64,000 nt of DNA, from contig NZ_JAQTOD010000005.1 in the NCBI RefSeq assembly GCF_028713515.1, positions 36,300-100,299 of the forward strand. Reading direction: 5' to 3'. Shown here piece by piece: positions 1 to 11,742 of this stretch. A program made the translations under genes and the position numbers. Numbering within the stretch: position 1 is the first letter of the stretch; each line of letters begins with the position of its first letter. A model generated the notes under the pieces. It did no database searches. It worked only from the letters and a program-made list of their open reading frames with translations, and was not told where the DNA came from. The DNA is from Sulfurimonas sp. (GTDB lineage Bacteria > Campylobacterota > Campylobacteria > Campylobacterales > Sulfurimonadaceae).

Positions 1-1
1 C

Positions 2-1756
2 TCGGCAGTTTTTCTTCCAGTTGCTTTTTTAGGTGGGCTTAGTGGAGAGATGTATAAGCAATTTGCCATTACTATTGTTATGTCGCTCGCTATCTCTGGG
101 CTTGTCGCGCTTACACTTACGCCTTCGTTATGTGCTTTGATCTTAAAACCAGATCATAAAGAACCAAAGTATTTCTTCAAATGGTTTAATGGTTTTTTTG
201 AGAGCGCAACAAGAGGTTACTCAAATACTTTAAAGTTAACTATCCGATACTCTCTTTTGAGTATGTTACTCTTTGGTGGGCTTCTATTTGTCACATATAA
301 CATGTTTACAACCCTAAAAACTGGACTTGTTCCGACCGAAGACAAAGGGACTGTTTTTGTCTTTAGCTATAACCCTCCATCTGCTTCGCTCAGCAGAACG
401 GATGCTCTTACCTCGGAGATTTATGATATAGCCTCAAAAGATAAAGCGAGTGTAAAAGATATAATCCAGTTTGCTGGAATAGACTTTGTCACTTTCTCAC
501 AAAGAACGAACTCTGCAGCTACTATCTTAAAACTTAAACCATGGGAGCAGAGAAAAGATCCAACGCAGCAGGCAAGTTATATAGCGTCTGAGATGGGTAA
601 AAAACTATCACGCACAAGCGATGGATTCTCTTTTGGGGTTGTTCCTCCTCCGATTAGGGGTATGGGAATAGCTGGCGGATTTGAGATGTATGTTCAAAAT
701 AGAACAGGCGCAGATCTGGCAGAGTTGCAAAAAAATGTTGATGAGATTATCAAAAGAGCCAATGCGAGACCAGAATTAGAGGGTGTTAGAACAACGCTAA
801 ACACCTCTGTTCCAAAATATAAGATAGATGTAGATACGGCAAAAGCAAAAGCAAAAGGGGTAAATGCTGATGATATTTACCAAACTCTAAATGCAACTTT
901 TGGAAGTTTTTATGTAAACGATTTTAACATGCTAGGTAGAACATATATGGTAAATATGCAAGCAGAGGAGTCTTTTAGAAAAACGCCACAAGATTTAGAG
1001 AAAATATTTGTTAGAAATAAAAAAGGCGAAATGATTCCTCTTAGCTCGTTTGTAACACTAAAAGAGAGTGTTGGTGCTGATTTGGTTGAGAGATTTAACC
1101 TCTTTAATGCAGCAAAAATATCAGGACAAGCCTCTCTTGGATATAGCTCTGGAGATGCACTAAGAGTGATGGAAGAGGTTTCAAAAGAGGTTCTTCCAGA
1201 GGGTTATAGCATCAGTTGGATAGGTACGGCTTATCAAGAGAAGCAGATATCAAGTGCTGGAAATCTGGCATTTATCTTTGGAATTATATTTTTATATCTG
1301 ATTTTAGCTGCCCAATATGAGAGATGGCTTATGCCAATAGCTGTTATTTTAGCTGTTCCATTTGGTGTGTTTGGAGCCGTTGTTGCAAATCATCTAAGAG
1401 GGCTTGATAACGATATCTACTTCCAGATAGGAATCCTTGTTTTAGCTGGTCTTAGCGCTAAAAATGCTATTTTGATTGTTGAGTTTGCGATGCAAAAAAG
1501 AGCGCAAGGTATGGAACTTGTTGAGGCTGTTTTAGAAGCCGCAAAGATTCGTCTGCGTCCTATTATTATGACCTCGTTGGCATTTACCCTGGGAGTTATC
1601 CCTCTTGCAATAAGCAGTGGAGCAGGAGCAGCAAGTAGACACTCCATAGGAACTGGAGTTGTTGGCGGGATGCTATCGGCTACATTCTTGGCGATAGTGT
1701 TTATCCCTCTTTTTTATATTTTAGTTTCAAAAATAAGAAGTAAAAAAGAGAAGTAG
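2..1756 (+). CDS. RND-family efflux transporter permease (AcrB/MexB-like), C-terminal part; gene continues left of the window
   Basis: Open frame runs upstream of the ATG at 50 (SAVFLPVAFLGGLSGEMYKQFAITIVMSLAISGLVALTLTPSLCALIL); typical HAE1/RND motifs GLSAKNAILIVEFA and FIPLFYILV at C-terminus. Confidence 0.93.
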   Translation, partial: SAVFLPVAFLGGLSGEMYKQFAITIVMSLAISGLVALTLTPSLCALILKPDHKEPKYFFKWFNGFFESATRGYSNTLKLTIRYSLLSMLLFGGLLFVTYNMFTTLKTGLVPTEDKGTVFVFSYNPPSASLSRTDALTSEIYDIASKDKASVKDIIQFAGIDFVTFSQRTNSAATILKLKPWEQRKDPTQQASYIASEMGKKLSRTSDGFSFGVVPPPIRGMGIAGGFEMYVQNRTGADLAELQKNVDEIIKRANARPELEGVRTTLNTSVPKYKIDVDTAKAKAKGVNADDIYQTLNATFGSFYVNDFNMLGRTYMVNMQAEESFRKTPQDLEKIFVRNKKGEMIPLSSFVTLKESVGADLVERFNLFNAAKISGQASLGYSSGDALRVMEEVSKEVLPEGYSISWIGTAYQEKQISSAGNLAFIFGIIFLYLILAAQYERWLMPIAVILAVPFGVFGAVVANHLRGLDNDIYFQIGILVLAGLSAKNAILIVEFAMQKRAQGMELVEAVLEAAKIRLRPIIMTSLAFTLGVIPLAISSGAGAASRHSIGTGVVGGMLSATFLAIVFIPLFYILVSKIRSKKEK

Positions 1757-1767
1757 CATACCTTGCA

Positions 1768-1853
1768 ATTCTCGAAAAAGTAGTTTTTCATAGTTTTAGT
1801 GAGTTGGAGTGGACGATAAGTTCCTCCCACTAAAGTGGAGTTGTTTATTTTAG
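1768..1853. repeat. Dispersed intergenic repeat, copy 1 (pairs with 39044-39129)
   Basis: 86 bp aligns without gaps to 39044..39129; shared blocks attctcgaaaaa.tagtttttc, ggacga, ctcccactaaa, ttttag. Confidence 0.75.
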
Positions 1854-1855
1854 CG

Positions 1856-2482
1856 TTACTGTGGTAAGAGATTGAAAAATCTAGTGGCTTGTAGCTCATC
1901 ATCATTTAAGTTTTCTAGCGCAAAATCCTCATCTTCAGACATAAGTTTTTTTATCTCTTTTTGACAATAGTCAAACAACATATTTTTTGCATCATCCAAG
2001 TTTGCTATAAAACCTAAACCACTAAACATATATGGTGACTCTTGTTCAAGACAGATAATCGTGCCATCACACTTATCCTCTAGCATATCCACAAGGTCTC
2101 TGTATGAGATGTTAAACTCCGTAGCATTCCATCCAATCTCCTCCATCTCTTTTGTTGAAAACTCATCAACTCCATCGGCAGTTGTGTCGTCGTAAGATGC
2201 TCTTGGAGTGTTGTATCCTATAATCTCTTGCCAGTTTGAAAAAGCTTTTATCAAAACTCTGTTCGCATCCACTACTAGTTGATAGTTTTTTCCAAGAGCA
2301 CCCTCAAGGTGTGCGTTCATCTCGGCTACACCACTGTAGATAAGTATATCTTCTATGGTAAAAGGTTCATGGCGTATTGCCCCATCAATCCTTATTCCAA
2401 AATGTTTTTGAGACTCTATGGCTTCTAAGAGTTTACTTTTGTCGACAACAATAATTTCTTTAAAAAGATTGAATTTTTTCAT
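1856..2482 (-). CDS. Hypothetical protein (208 aa)
   Basis: Long ORF, acidic, no recognised motif. Confidence 0.7.
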   Translation of the reverse strand: MKKFNLFKEIIVVDKSKLLEAIESQKHFGIRIDGAIRHEPFTIEDILIYSGVAEMNAHLEGALGKNYQLVVDANRVLIKAFSNWQEIIGYNTPRASYDDTTADGVDEFSTKEMEEIGWNATEFNISYRDLVDMLEDKCDGTIICLEQESPYMFSGLGFIANLDDAKNMLFDYCQKEIKKLMSEDEDFALENLNDDELQATRFFNLLPQ

Positions 2483-2589
2483 ACATACTTCCTTTTATTT
2501 CGAGGGCATTATAAAAGTTTTTGCTTTATTTTAGTATAATGCCGAAAATTTTTTAAGCATTTAAGCTTAATATAAAACAAGGAAATTAA

Positions 2590-3612
<1,023 letters not shown>

Positions 3613-3741
3613 TATTTTTAAATCTTCGCAACTCAGCTTTTATTGGTTGAGTTGCACTCTGCTCCAAACAAATCTTTTACAATTTTTCAAGCTTATAAAA
3701 AAATGTACTATCGCATTTATTGCTAAAATGTTATCTGTAAA

Positions 3742-4704
3742 TTAAATAATTGTTTGTAATCTGATGAGCGATGAGAGCAAAATAGCACTTTTGTCAACAC
3801 CAGAACTCTTCATCTTTAACTCGCTATCAAGCAAGAGATTATGTAGTTTATGGTAAGTTTGTGGTTTAAACTTTAAAGAGAGAGCAGCTTTTTCATCAAC
3901 TACAAATTTTGGGGCAGGGTATCCTAATATGTCAAGCGCATTTGCCACACCATTTACGCGAATGTAGATGTTAAACATATAAAGCGTCGTGATATATGAG
4001 GTTATCGCACTAATTACTCTTATCTCATTTTCTCCATGTCCTAGGATGTTTAAGAGCTCGTCTTTAAAATCTTTTTTGTTTAGTATGTTTTTTATAAGCT
4101 CATCTATGTTGATTTGGGCCAATCCAAAAACTAGATTATCCACATCTTTTGTCGTTATGGCTCTATCAAAAATTCTGAATTTTTCTATCTCATTGCAGGC
4201 AAGCGCTACATCTGTGTTATGAATATTTAGAAGATGAGAAATGGTGGAGTTGTCGATATTAACTTTTTTCTCTTTCGCCATCTGAGAGACTATGAAAATA
4301 GACTCACCCAAATTTGGATTGAAAAACCTAACGCTCATAGCTTTTGTTTTGGCAAATGCTTTTGCATAAGTGGTGTAATCGTCCCCATAATAGGCGTAAA
4401 CGAAAATGTTGTCAGAGTTTTTTTCACAATAGTTTATAAAAATATCCAAATCTTTTTTTGGAATCTTTTTTTCACTTTTAATGATTAGTACATTTTGTCC
4501 GCCAAAAAGTGAAGATTGTGATAGATGCGCTTTTGCTGATTCAAAGTTGTACTCATCATGATAAAACTTCAGAAGTGAAGCATCTGCGATGTCTGTAACT
4601 CTGTTTGTGTAGGCATCGATCAAAAAACTGCTCTCTCCAAAAAAAACGAAGCTGTTTGAAACGGAACCGTTTTGTATGTGCTTGTCTAGCTCGTTTTTAT
4701 ACAT
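3742..4704 (-). CDS. holA: DNA polymerase III delta subunit (HolA-like)
   Basis: MYKNELDKHIQNGSVSNSFVFFGESSFLIDAY...; HolA-like length and architecture; start likely the internal Met at 4704 rather than ORF start 4752. Confidence 0.75.
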   Translation of the reverse strand: MYKNELDKHIQNGSVSNSFVFFGESSFLIDAYTNRVTDIADASLLKFYHDEYNFESAKAHLSQSSLFGGQNVLIIKSEKKIPKKDLDIFINYCEKNSDNIFVYAYYGDDYTTYAKAFAKTKAMSVRFFNPNLGESIFIVSQMAKEKKVNIDNSTISHLLNIHNTDVALACNEIEKFRIFDRAITTKDVDNLVFGLAQINIDELIKNILNKKDFKDELLNILGHGENEIRVISAITSYITTLYMFNIYIRVNGVANALDILGYPAPKFVVDEKAALSLKFKPQTYHKLHNLLLDSELKMKSSGVDKSAILLSSLIRLQTII

Positions 4705-6628
4705 CAACAATCTTAAGTATTTCTGCAAATATTTTGGCTTTTGGTATGTCAACTTTAGTAATGCTAATTATCACATCTTCAAATAGAGTCGCTTTTGAAG
4801 CAGATACGATATGTATTTTCGCACCTTGCACTTCATCATGAAGCTCAGCTTTAAGTTCTGGCAGAGTCTCTATGATTCGAGCTTTAAGTTCTTTGCCTAT
4901 ATTTGTCTCTGCCCATCTAGCAAATTTTCTCGCCATAAATTCAACTTCTATCGTGCTGGCTTCTCTCTCTTTTTCGCTTATTGTCATACTCAACGATTCT
5001 ATATTTCGAAGAACATACGAACCTTCAATAGTATCATGATTTGCAATTGCTTTTAGTAATCTATGGACTATCAAATCACTATATCTTCGGATAGGAGAGG
5101 TAAAGTGTGTGTACTGCTCAAATCCAAGTCCAAAGTGTCCTGCGTTTATTGGTGCATATCTAGCTTGCATCTGTGAGCGAATAATGAGAGTATCGACCTC
5201 TGCTTCTAAATTCATTGCTCTTGCTTGATCTTGAATGTTTGTGATTGTCTCTTTTATGGAACTTTTTATATCTACAAATATTCCAACTCCAGCTAGTTCT
5301 TGATAAAGTTTTTGAAGTTTTAACTGGCTTGGAGGTTCATGTATTCTGAAAATCCCTCTTTTAAACTGCGCAGCCGCCTCTTTGTTTGCAAGCAACATAC
5401 AATCTTCTATAAGTGCGTGAGAGGGAGTCTCTTTTGCAAAAGCAGTTGAGACGAGATTTGAGTTTTCATCAATCACCATCTCAATCTCTTCTGAGCGGAA
5501 GTCATAGCCAACCTTTAGTCTTTTTGCCTTTAGCCTATCAGTCACTACTCTAAGTTTTTTGATATACTCAAAAATCTTCTCTTCTTCTGGATTTTTTGCT
5601 TCTAGTTTCCCATCAAAAAAACTATCTATCTCTTCATAGTTAAATCTTCTATCAGAGTGGATTATTGCCTCATAAACTTTTGATTTAGTAACTTCAAGAG
5701 TGTTAATGTCAAGTTTTATCTCAAAAACATACGCCAATCTATCGACATGAGCCTGAAGTGAGCAGAGTGTTTCACTTAGCTCACGAGGGAGCATCGGGAT
5801 AGAACGATGCGGAAGATAGATAGAGAAACTTCTATAAATTGCCTCGTTATCAATCGCGCCAAATGGCGTGACATACTCGCTAACATCGGCAATAGCAACA
5901 TAAAGAGTGCTGTTTTCATCATCCCAACAGATTGCATCATCAAAATCTTTTGCTGTTACTGGATCGATCGTACAAAAATTGAGATACCTCAAATCAACTC
6001 TAGTTGGATAGTTTGAAGCATCTACCTCTTTAAAAGATTTTGCGATTTCTAGAACTTCACTATCAAATTCATCGTGTTTGTTAAATTGTGCAAGAACTAT
6101 TTTTTCATCAACGAGTGGATCTGCGATATTTCCTAGCTTCTCCATAATGGTATAAGTCTGATTTTCTACTTTAAAAACATCACCATCGCTATAGCTGTTA
6201 AGTTCTTGTTCTGCGCCTATTGGATGGTCATTTTTTAGATTGACTAGAGATTTTTTACCATCTCTTGTGATTATGTAAGCCACGCTAAATGTCTGTGCTC
6301 TACCAACAATTTCAACAATTTTTGCACTGGGGGTTCCTCTGACGCCTAATAATCTTTGAGCTATTATAAGATCTCCTTCAGTCGCATTTCCTAAATCACC
6401 CTCGCCGATAAAGAGGTCATGAACATTTTCGCCAATAACATTAAGGTACGCTGTACCTTTTTGAACAAGCCCTAGTGTGCCAGCACGATACTTGGAGTTG
6501 AATTTATAAATATTGTCTTTTTTTGTAATGTAATTTTTTGCGAAAAAGCTGTTGACGCGCACAAGTTCGTCCGCGGAGATATCTTGCTCACTCAAGCCGT
6601 GAGTAAGCCTTATAAGAAGAGATTTCAT
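4697..6628 (-). CDS. rnr: RNase R/VacB-family 3'-5' exoribonuclease
   Basis: RNB domain: CTIDPVTAKDFDDAICW, YLPHRSIPMLPRELSETLCSL, HFGLGFEQYTHFTSPIRRYSDLIVHRLL. Confidence 0.95.
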   Translation of the reverse strand: MKSLLIRLTHGLSEQDISADELVRVNSFFAKNYITKKDNIYKFNSKYRAGTLGLVQKGTAYLNVIGENVHDLFIGEGDLGNATEGDLIIAQRLLGVRGTPSAKIVEIVGRAQTFSVAYIITRDGKKSLVNLKNDHPIGAEQELNSYSDGDVFKVENQTYTIMEKLGNIADPLVDEKIVLAQFNKHDEFDSEVLEIAKSFKEVDASNYPTRVDLRYLNFCTIDPVTAKDFDDAICWDDENSTLYVAIADVSEYVTPFGAIDNEAIYRSFSIYLPHRSIPMLPRELSETLCSLQAHVDRLAYVFEIKLDINTLEVTKSKVYEAIIHSDRRFNYEEIDSFFDGKLEAKNPEEEKIFEYIKKLRVVTDRLKAKRLKVGYDFRSEEIEMVIDENSNLVSTAFAKETPSHALIEDCMLLANKEAAAQFKRGIFRIHEPPSQLKLQKLYQELAGVGIFVDIKSSIKETITNIQDQARAMNLEAEVDTLIIRSQMQARYAPINAGHFGLGFEQYTHFTSPIRRYSDLIVHRLLKAIANHDTIEGSYVLRNIESLSMTISEKEREASTIEVEFMARKFARWAETNIGKELKARIIETLPELKAELHDEVQGAKIHIVSASKATLFEDVIISITKVDIPKAKIFAEILKIVDV

Positions 6629-7426
6629 CTAGATAAGTAGAGCAGCTTTTTCAAAGCTTTCTATATCGAGTGAATATTTGTTGATTAGTTCTCTTGCGGC
6701 AACTAAGCTCTCCTCTGTGATAACACCATTTAAAGGAACAGCTGTTCTTGTTACATGCAGTATCTGCGCTGCTTTTCTATCAGCATCTTGTGCTTTATCA
6801 GGATTTAGACAATGACGAATTGTGTTTACTAGACTAGGTTCAAATTTCCACTGCTCAAATATTGAAGCACTAACTTCCGGAGTATCAACACCAACAATTG
6901 CTCTCTCTGCTGCTTCCACATCCTGAAGTTCTTTGAGGGCCTCTTTAAACTGCTCTTGAAGATTATTTATGAGCATATGCTGAGATATTAAAACTTTACC
7001 AATCTCCACAAGAAAAGCAGCAGGAGAGAGAATTCCTAGAAGCTTAGGTTCTTTTCTTAGGCACCATGCAGTCACAAGCGCATGTTGTCTTTTTGATAAT
7101 ATAGAGAATGTATCGCTATCAATTCCATAAGGAGATAGATTGAGGGCAAAACTTTTTTTTATAATACTTGCAAGCGCAAAGCCCCTGATTGTGCCCATTC
7201 CAAAAAGACCAACCGCTTGACTTATAGCATTTATCTCTCTAGAGAATCCATAAAGCGGGGAGTTAGCAGCTTTTAAAATATCAGCCGTTAAAAGAGGATC
7301 AGTCTCCAATATTTTTACCATATCATTGAAATTACTATCTGGATTTTGATAAACAGCTTCTATCTGCATAGCAGACTCCGGAAGGGGTGGAAGTTGTTTA
7401 ATCTGCTTGAGTATATCTTCTGTCAT
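6629..7426 (-). CDS. HDOD domain-containing protein
   Basis: LPPLPESAMQIEAVYQNPDSNFNDMVKILETDPLLTADILKAANSPLYGFSREINAISQAVGLFGMGTIRGF. Confidence 0.88.
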   Translation of the reverse strand: MTEDILKQIKQLPPLPESAMQIEAVYQNPDSNFNDMVKILETDPLLTADILKAANSPLYGFSREINAISQAVGLFGMGTIRGFALASIIKKSFALNLSPYGIDSDTFSILSKRQHALVTAWCLRKEPKLLGILSPAAFLVEIGKVLISQHMLINNLQEQFKEALKELQDVEAAERAIVGVDTPEVSASIFEQWKFEPSLVNTIRHCLNPDKAQDADRKAAQILHVTRTAVPLNGVITEESLVAARELINKYSLDIESFEKAALLI

Positions 7427-7551
7427 TATGTTTTTCTCTCTTTGTAGACTGTTAAAATTAACATTATTATAGTAAATCTATATAAACAAATGACTGAATA
7501 TTTATCGTGTTTACAAAATATTGCTATCATTTTTTAAAAAAAAGGACAGAA

Positions 7552-7878
7552 ATGCAAAGAGATGCCATGCTTACACAATTAGGATATGTTCCAAATGATG
7601 CTTTATTGAAGCAGCTTGAAAAAATTGAAAAGAACACGATTGGTTATGAGAAGATACAAAAACATATTATGGATTTGCATGACCACCTAAAAGTAAATGG
7701 TGCCTATGTCGCTCTTTCAAACTCAAACGACTATTTTAAAATCAAAATTGACTCTATTACTCCAGAATTAAGTGAAGAAGCGCATGAGAAAGTGCAGAGA
7801 TTTAGTGATAAATTTAAAATAAAAATTGAAAAAGTCAAAGACAAAGAGACATATTATATCATAGGGTTTGAGGGTTAA
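7552..7878 (+). CDS. Hypothetical protein
   Basis: ORF with internal ATG preceded by aaaggac RBS; conserved-looking, no recognised domain. Confidence 0.65.
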   Translation: MQRDAMLTQLGYVPNDALLKQLEKIEKNTIGYEKIQKHIMDLHDHLKVNGAYVALSNSNDYFKIKIDSITPELSEEAHEKVQRFSDKFKIKIEKVKDKETYYIIGFEG

Positions 7879-7886
7879 TTTTCAGA

Positions 7887-8411
7887 GTGCAAGAACCCAT
7901 AAGTCAAGAGGGATACGACCTTATAATAGCAGAATTTAAGTTCTTACTAGAGGTTGAAAAACCAAAGACAGCGCAAGAAAAATTGGTAGCTGCCGCGCTT
8001 GGTGACAGAAGTGAAAATGCTGATTATCAGGCAGCAAAAGAGAAGCTTAGATTTATAGATAAGAGACTTTTTTATCTAAACTCCATGATTCAAAAATCAC
8101 AAATCATAGACCCATCAAAACACTCACACAACAAAGTAGGCTTTGGAAGTAGTGTAAAACTCCTAGATATTAGCAGTAATGAGGAGTTTACATACACTAT
8201 CTGCGGAGTTTTAGAGTCTGAGCCAGAAAATTGTCTTATTTCTGTACATGCTCCACTCTCTCGTGCCATGATAGGAAAAGAGTGTGGCGATGACTTTATA
8301 GTTAAAATTCCAAGTGGTAAAAAAGAGTATGAAATATTGGAAATTTTCTATAAAAATATATTCTCTTTGAAGAAAAATATAAAAACAAAAGCTGATTTTT
8401 CTTTTCATTAA
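7887..8411 (+). CDS. GreA/GreB-family transcription elongation factor-like protein
   Basis: ISQEGYDLIIAEFKFLLEVEKP...AALGDRSENADYQAAKEKLRFIDKRLFYL; C-terminal FKBP-like domain. Confidence 0.85.
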   Translation: MQEPISQEGYDLIIAEFKFLLEVEKPKTAQEKLVAAALGDRSENADYQAAKEKLRFIDKRLFYLNSMIQKSQIIDPSKHSHNKVGFGSSVKLLDISSNEEFTYTICGVLESEPENCLISVHAPLSRAMIGKECGDDFIVKIPSGKKEYEILEIFYKNIFSLKKNIKTKADFSFH

Positions 8412-8519
8412 AACTCTTTTTACACCCATTTAGATATAATCCACCCTTAAAAACTGATGTTATGTACTAGTTCGTTTTGGTGCATGACATTGGTAAAACC
8501 AAAATTTCAGGAACTATCC

Positions 8520-10733
8520 GTGAGCCAACAACTTCAAGATATAGAAAAAGTACTTAAATCACACAAGCTTTCAAATGAAGATTACACACATATAAAAAAA
8601 ATATTAGGTCGTGAACCAAACTTGGTGGAGATTGGTATTTTCTCTGCGATGTGGAGCGAACACTGCTCATATAAATCTTCAAAAGTTCATTTAAGTGGTT
8701 TTCCAACAAAGGCTCCATGGGTAATTCAGGGTCCTGGTGAAAATGCTGGAGTAATTGATATTGGTGGCGGATATGCTGCTGTTTTTAAGATGGAGTCACA
8801 TAATCATCCAAGTTTTATAGAGCCATATCAAGGTGCCGCAACTGGTGTTGGTGGAATCATGAGAGATGTTTTCACTATGGGAGCAAGACCTATTGCAAAC
8901 TTAAATGCTCTTAGATTCGGTAATGTTTTAAATGATGATAAAATTTCTGCTCATCAGAGGTATCTTGTTCGCGGTGTTGTAGAGGGAATCGGTGGTTACG
9001 GAAACTGTATGGGTGTTCCGACTATCGGCGGTGAAACCAGTTTTGACGAGTGCTATAACGGTAACATTCTTGTAAATGCTTTTACTTTGGGGCTTGCAAA
9101 ATCTGATGAGATTTTTTATGGAAGAGCTGACGGTATAGGAAATCCGGTAATTTATGTCGGTGCTAAAACAGGACGAGATGGTTTAGGTGGAGCTGTCATG
9201 AGCAGTGATAGTTTTACAGAGGAGAGCAAATCTCTTCGCCCAACCGTTCAAGTAGGCGATCCATTTACTGAAAAACTTTTGCTCGAAGCTTGTCTAGAGC
9301 TGTTTAAAACTGAACATGTTGTGGGTATTCAAGATATGGGAGCTGCTGGACTTACCTCTTCATCTTTTGAGATGGCGGGAAGAAGCGGCAGCGGTATGAT
9401 AATGCACCTTGACCGCATTCCGGCTCGTGAAGAGGGAATGACTCCTTATGAGTTTATGTTAAGTGAATCCCAAGAGAGAATGTTGCTTTGTGCAAAAAAA
9501 GGGAGTGAATCAGAGATTATAAAAATCTTTGAAAAGTGGGATTTGGATGTTGCTGTTGTTGGCGAAGTAACTGCAACTGGAAAAATGGAGCTTTTCTGGC
9601 ATGGAGAGAGAGTGGCTGAGGTTCCAGTGGATCCTGTTAGTGAAGAAGCCCCAGTTCTGAACCGTCCAATGAGTCGCCCAGCGTATTTGGACAAAATTGC
9701 GGATGTTACAATTGATGATTTTGAGAGAGTGTCAAACAAAGAGGCATTTAGTAAGCTTACCAAATCTATGGAAGTTGTAGATAAATCGTGGATTTACACT
9801 CAATATGACTCAATGGTACAAACAAACACTATAAAAAAAGGCGGAATGCTTGATGCTTCTGTTATCAGAGTAAAAGAGAATGGAAAAGCGCTTGCTATGA
9901 GCGCTGATTGTAATGTTCGCTACTGTTATATCGACCCAAAAGCTGGAGCTGCAGCTGCTGTTATTGAGAGCGGTAGAAATGTTGCTATGAGTGGAGCTAG
10001 ACCACTTGCTATTACGGATTGTCTAAACTTTGGAAATCCAGAAAATCCAGAAGTTATGTGGCAGTTTGCAGAGAGTTGTTTGGGTATAAAAGAGGCTTGT
10101 TTGGAACTTACAACGCCAGTAATCGGTGGAAATGTGTCTCTTTATAACGAAACAAATGGCGTTTCTGTTTTTCCAACTCCCTCAATAGCGACTGTTGGTG
10201 TTAACGATGATGCAAACAAAGTTTTGATGTCAAGTTTTCAAGGAGAGGGAAACACTCTTTATCTTGTCGGCGAATCAAACTCTGAATTTGGTGGTTCACT
10301 TTACATGAAAGAGATTTGTGGCGCTGTTGCTGGCAAAATCCCTGTGATAGACTACGAAAATGAACTTGCTCTTTGGGATTTGGTTATAGAAGCAAACAAA
10401 AAAGGCATGCTAGAGTCCGCAAAAGATGTAAGCAGTGGCGGTGTGGCTATCACACTTGCTAAAATGGCTGCGGTATCTGGATTTGGCTGTGATGTTAGAA
10501 TGCCTGTAAATGATGAGAGAGATATTTTTGCAGAGAGCATGAGTAGAGCAATTATAGAAGTAAAACAGGAAAATTGTGCTGATTTTGAATCAATGGCAGG
10601 AATTTTACCAAATCATAAAATCGGTATAGTCGGCGGAGATAGTATCATAATCAACAACTTGGAGATGAGTATGGAAGAGCTAAAAGATAACTATTTCAAT
10701 ACATTTAAAAGAGTTATAGAGAGAGATATTTAG
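8520..10733 (+). CDS. purL: Phosphoribosylformylglycinamidine synthase II
   Basis: [55 protein letters not shown] at 8520 with aggaa upstream is a more likely start than the ORF-track ATG at 8457. Confidence 0.95.
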   Translation: MSQQLQDIEKVLKSHKLSNEDYTHIKKILGREPNLVEIGIFSAMWSEHCSYKSSKVHLSGFPTKAPWVIQGPGENAGVIDIGGGYAAVFKMESHNHPSFIEPYQGAATGVGGIMRDVFTMGARPIANLNALRFGNVLNDDKISAHQRYLVRGVVEGIGGYGNCMGVPTIGGETSFDECYNGNILVNAFTLGLAKSDEIFYGRADGIGNPVIYVGAKTGRDGLGGAVMSSDSFTEESKSLRPTVQVGDPFTEKLLLEACLELFKTEHVVGIQDMGAAGLTSSSFEMAGRSGSGMIMHLDRIPAREEGMTPYEFMLSESQERMLLCAKKGSESEIIKIFEKWDLDVAVVGEVTATGKMELFWHGERVAEVPVDPVSEEAPVLNRPMSRPAYLDKIADVTIDDFERVSNKEAFSKLTKSMEVVDKSWIYTQYDSMVQTNTIKKGGMLDASVIRVKENGKALAMSADCNVRYCYIDPKAGAAAAVIESGRNVAMSGARPLAITDCLNFGNPENPEVMWQFAESCLGIKEACLELTTPVIGGNVSLYNETNGVSVFPTPSIATVGVNDDANKVLMSSFQGEGNTLYLVGESNSEFGGSLYMKEICGAVAGKIPVIDYENELALWDLVIEANKKGMLESAKDVSSGGVAITLAKMAAVSGFGCDVRMPVNDERDIFAESMSRAIIEVKQENCADFESMAGILPNHKIGIVGGDSIIINNLEMSMEELKDNYFNTFKRVIERDI

Positions 10734-10826
10734 TAATTAAACCTTTTTTCTAACTGCTCACCACTCTTTGGTGAGTACGATTTATCTCATAAAATTAAAT
10801 ATTAAACATCAAGCACCATAGGATAA

Positions 10827-10849
10827 ACGCTCCTTGTTTAAAGGAGTGT
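10827..10849. other. Intergenic hairpin
   Basis: ACGCTCCTT-gttta-AAGGAGTGT, 9-bp stem including one G-U pair. Confidence 0.4.
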
Positions 10850-10878
10850 CTCGATGCTGTTTTAAAAATCTAAATCAA

Positions 10879-11163
10879 TTAATTTTCTTCTTTTGTGTCA
10901 AGAATATACCAATTTTTGTTATTTCTCTCATCTAGACTCTCTTTGCCTTTTTTATAATCCAGCAGATACTCAATAACTTTGATTCCGCTAATGGAACCAT
11001 TTGTGAGCACTGTCCCAGTTTTAGATTTATTTGTATCTTGTTTTTGAGACTCATTTGTGCTTATTGGTTTGATGGGAATCCACTTTACATCTGAACATAA
11101 ACTTATTGTTGCAAATATGGTAAAAAAGATTAAGAAGGTAGTTTTTATCATCAGCTCCCACAA
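10879..11163 (-). CDS. Hypothetical small secreted protein
   Basis: N-terminal hydrophobic segment (MIKTTFLIFFTIFATISLC, internal start near 11148); no domain recognised. Confidence 0.5.
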   Translation of the reverse strand: MWELMIKTTFLIFFTIFATISLCSDVKWIPIKPISTNESQKQDTNKSKTGTVLTNGSISGIKVIEYLLDYKKGKESLDERNNKNWYILDTKEEN

Positions 11164-11334
11164 TGTATAATTTTACTTTTGAAATGGTATCAAGATTACT
11201 GTTTAGATATTAAAAAACACAATAAGAAAAGGGTTACATTCTTGGAAAATAGTAGTGCACTAAATAGCACTAAAACGACACCGAGAGCCGAGTTAATTGA
11301 TTAAAAGTGCTTGTTTGTGAGGTTATAAATGTGG

Positions 11335-11409
11335 TGGCTCCGAATACTGGATTCGAACCAGTGGCCAAGTGATTAACAGTCACCTACTCTACCGCTGAGC
11401 TAATTCGGA
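11335..11409 (-). tRNA. tRNA-Asn (anticodon GTT), CCA encoded
   Basis: Reverse complement TCCGAATTAGCTCAGCGGTAGAGTAGGTGACTGTTAATCACTTGGCCACTGGTTCGAATCCAGTATTCGGAGCCA folds as cloverleaf. Confidence 0.95.
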
Positions 11410-11430
11410 ATGTTTAACAATACTAACAAG

Positions 11431-11507
11431 TGGTGTCAGAGGGGGGACTCGAACCCCCGACCCCCGGCTTATGAGACCAGTGCTCTAACCAGCTGAGCTA
11501 CCCTGAC
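11431..11507 (-). tRNA. tRNA-Met (anticodon CAT), CCA encoded
   Basis: Reverse complement GTCAGGGTAGCTCAGCTGGTTAGAGCACTGGTCTCATAAGCCGGGGGTCGGGGGTTCGAGTCCCCCTCTGACACCA. Elongator Met versus CAU-Ile not resolved by eye. Confidence 0.9.
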
Positions 11508-11654
11508 ATCTGTTTGTAAGAGCGGAATTATACATTTGCTAAACTTTAACTTACCTAAGACTATATAGAAATAATTAAATTAATAAAAATTTCATATATA
11601 TTAATTATGTATATTTAATATACTAAAGTTTATTGAGTGTATTTTGTTAGTAAC

Positions 11655-11708
11655 CTTTAGTCTTTAAGGCTAAAGATATTGACATTGTTGCCTTTTTTTG
11701 AGTAGTAT
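11655..11708 (+). promoter_or_regulatory. Candidate groES promoter with upstream inverted repeat
   Basis: CTTTAG-N9-CTAAAG (11655-11675), then TTGACA (11679-11684), 18-nt spacer, TAGTAT (11703-11708), 35 nt before groES ATG. Confidence 0.45.
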
Positions 11709-11742
11709 TGCGCTTGTAAATTATATTTCATAAGGAGTTTAT

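Noticed and set aside
1417-1647. Antisense ORF inside the RND transporter
   Set aside because: Wholly overlaps a strong coding frame; shadow ORF.
8457-8519. N-terminal extension of PurL ([20 protein letters not shown])
   Set aside because: Not PurL-like; GTG at 8520 with aggaa RBS gives a normal N-terminus, so the upstream part is likely leader.
9446-9763. Minus-strand ORF inside purL
   Set aside because: Shadow ORF opposite a highly conserved gene with no RBS or motif support.
11431-11507. Considered calling the CAT tRNA as initiator fMet
   Set aside because: First pair is G-C (5' G, matching C), unlike the mismatched 1:72 pair of bacterial initiator tRNA.
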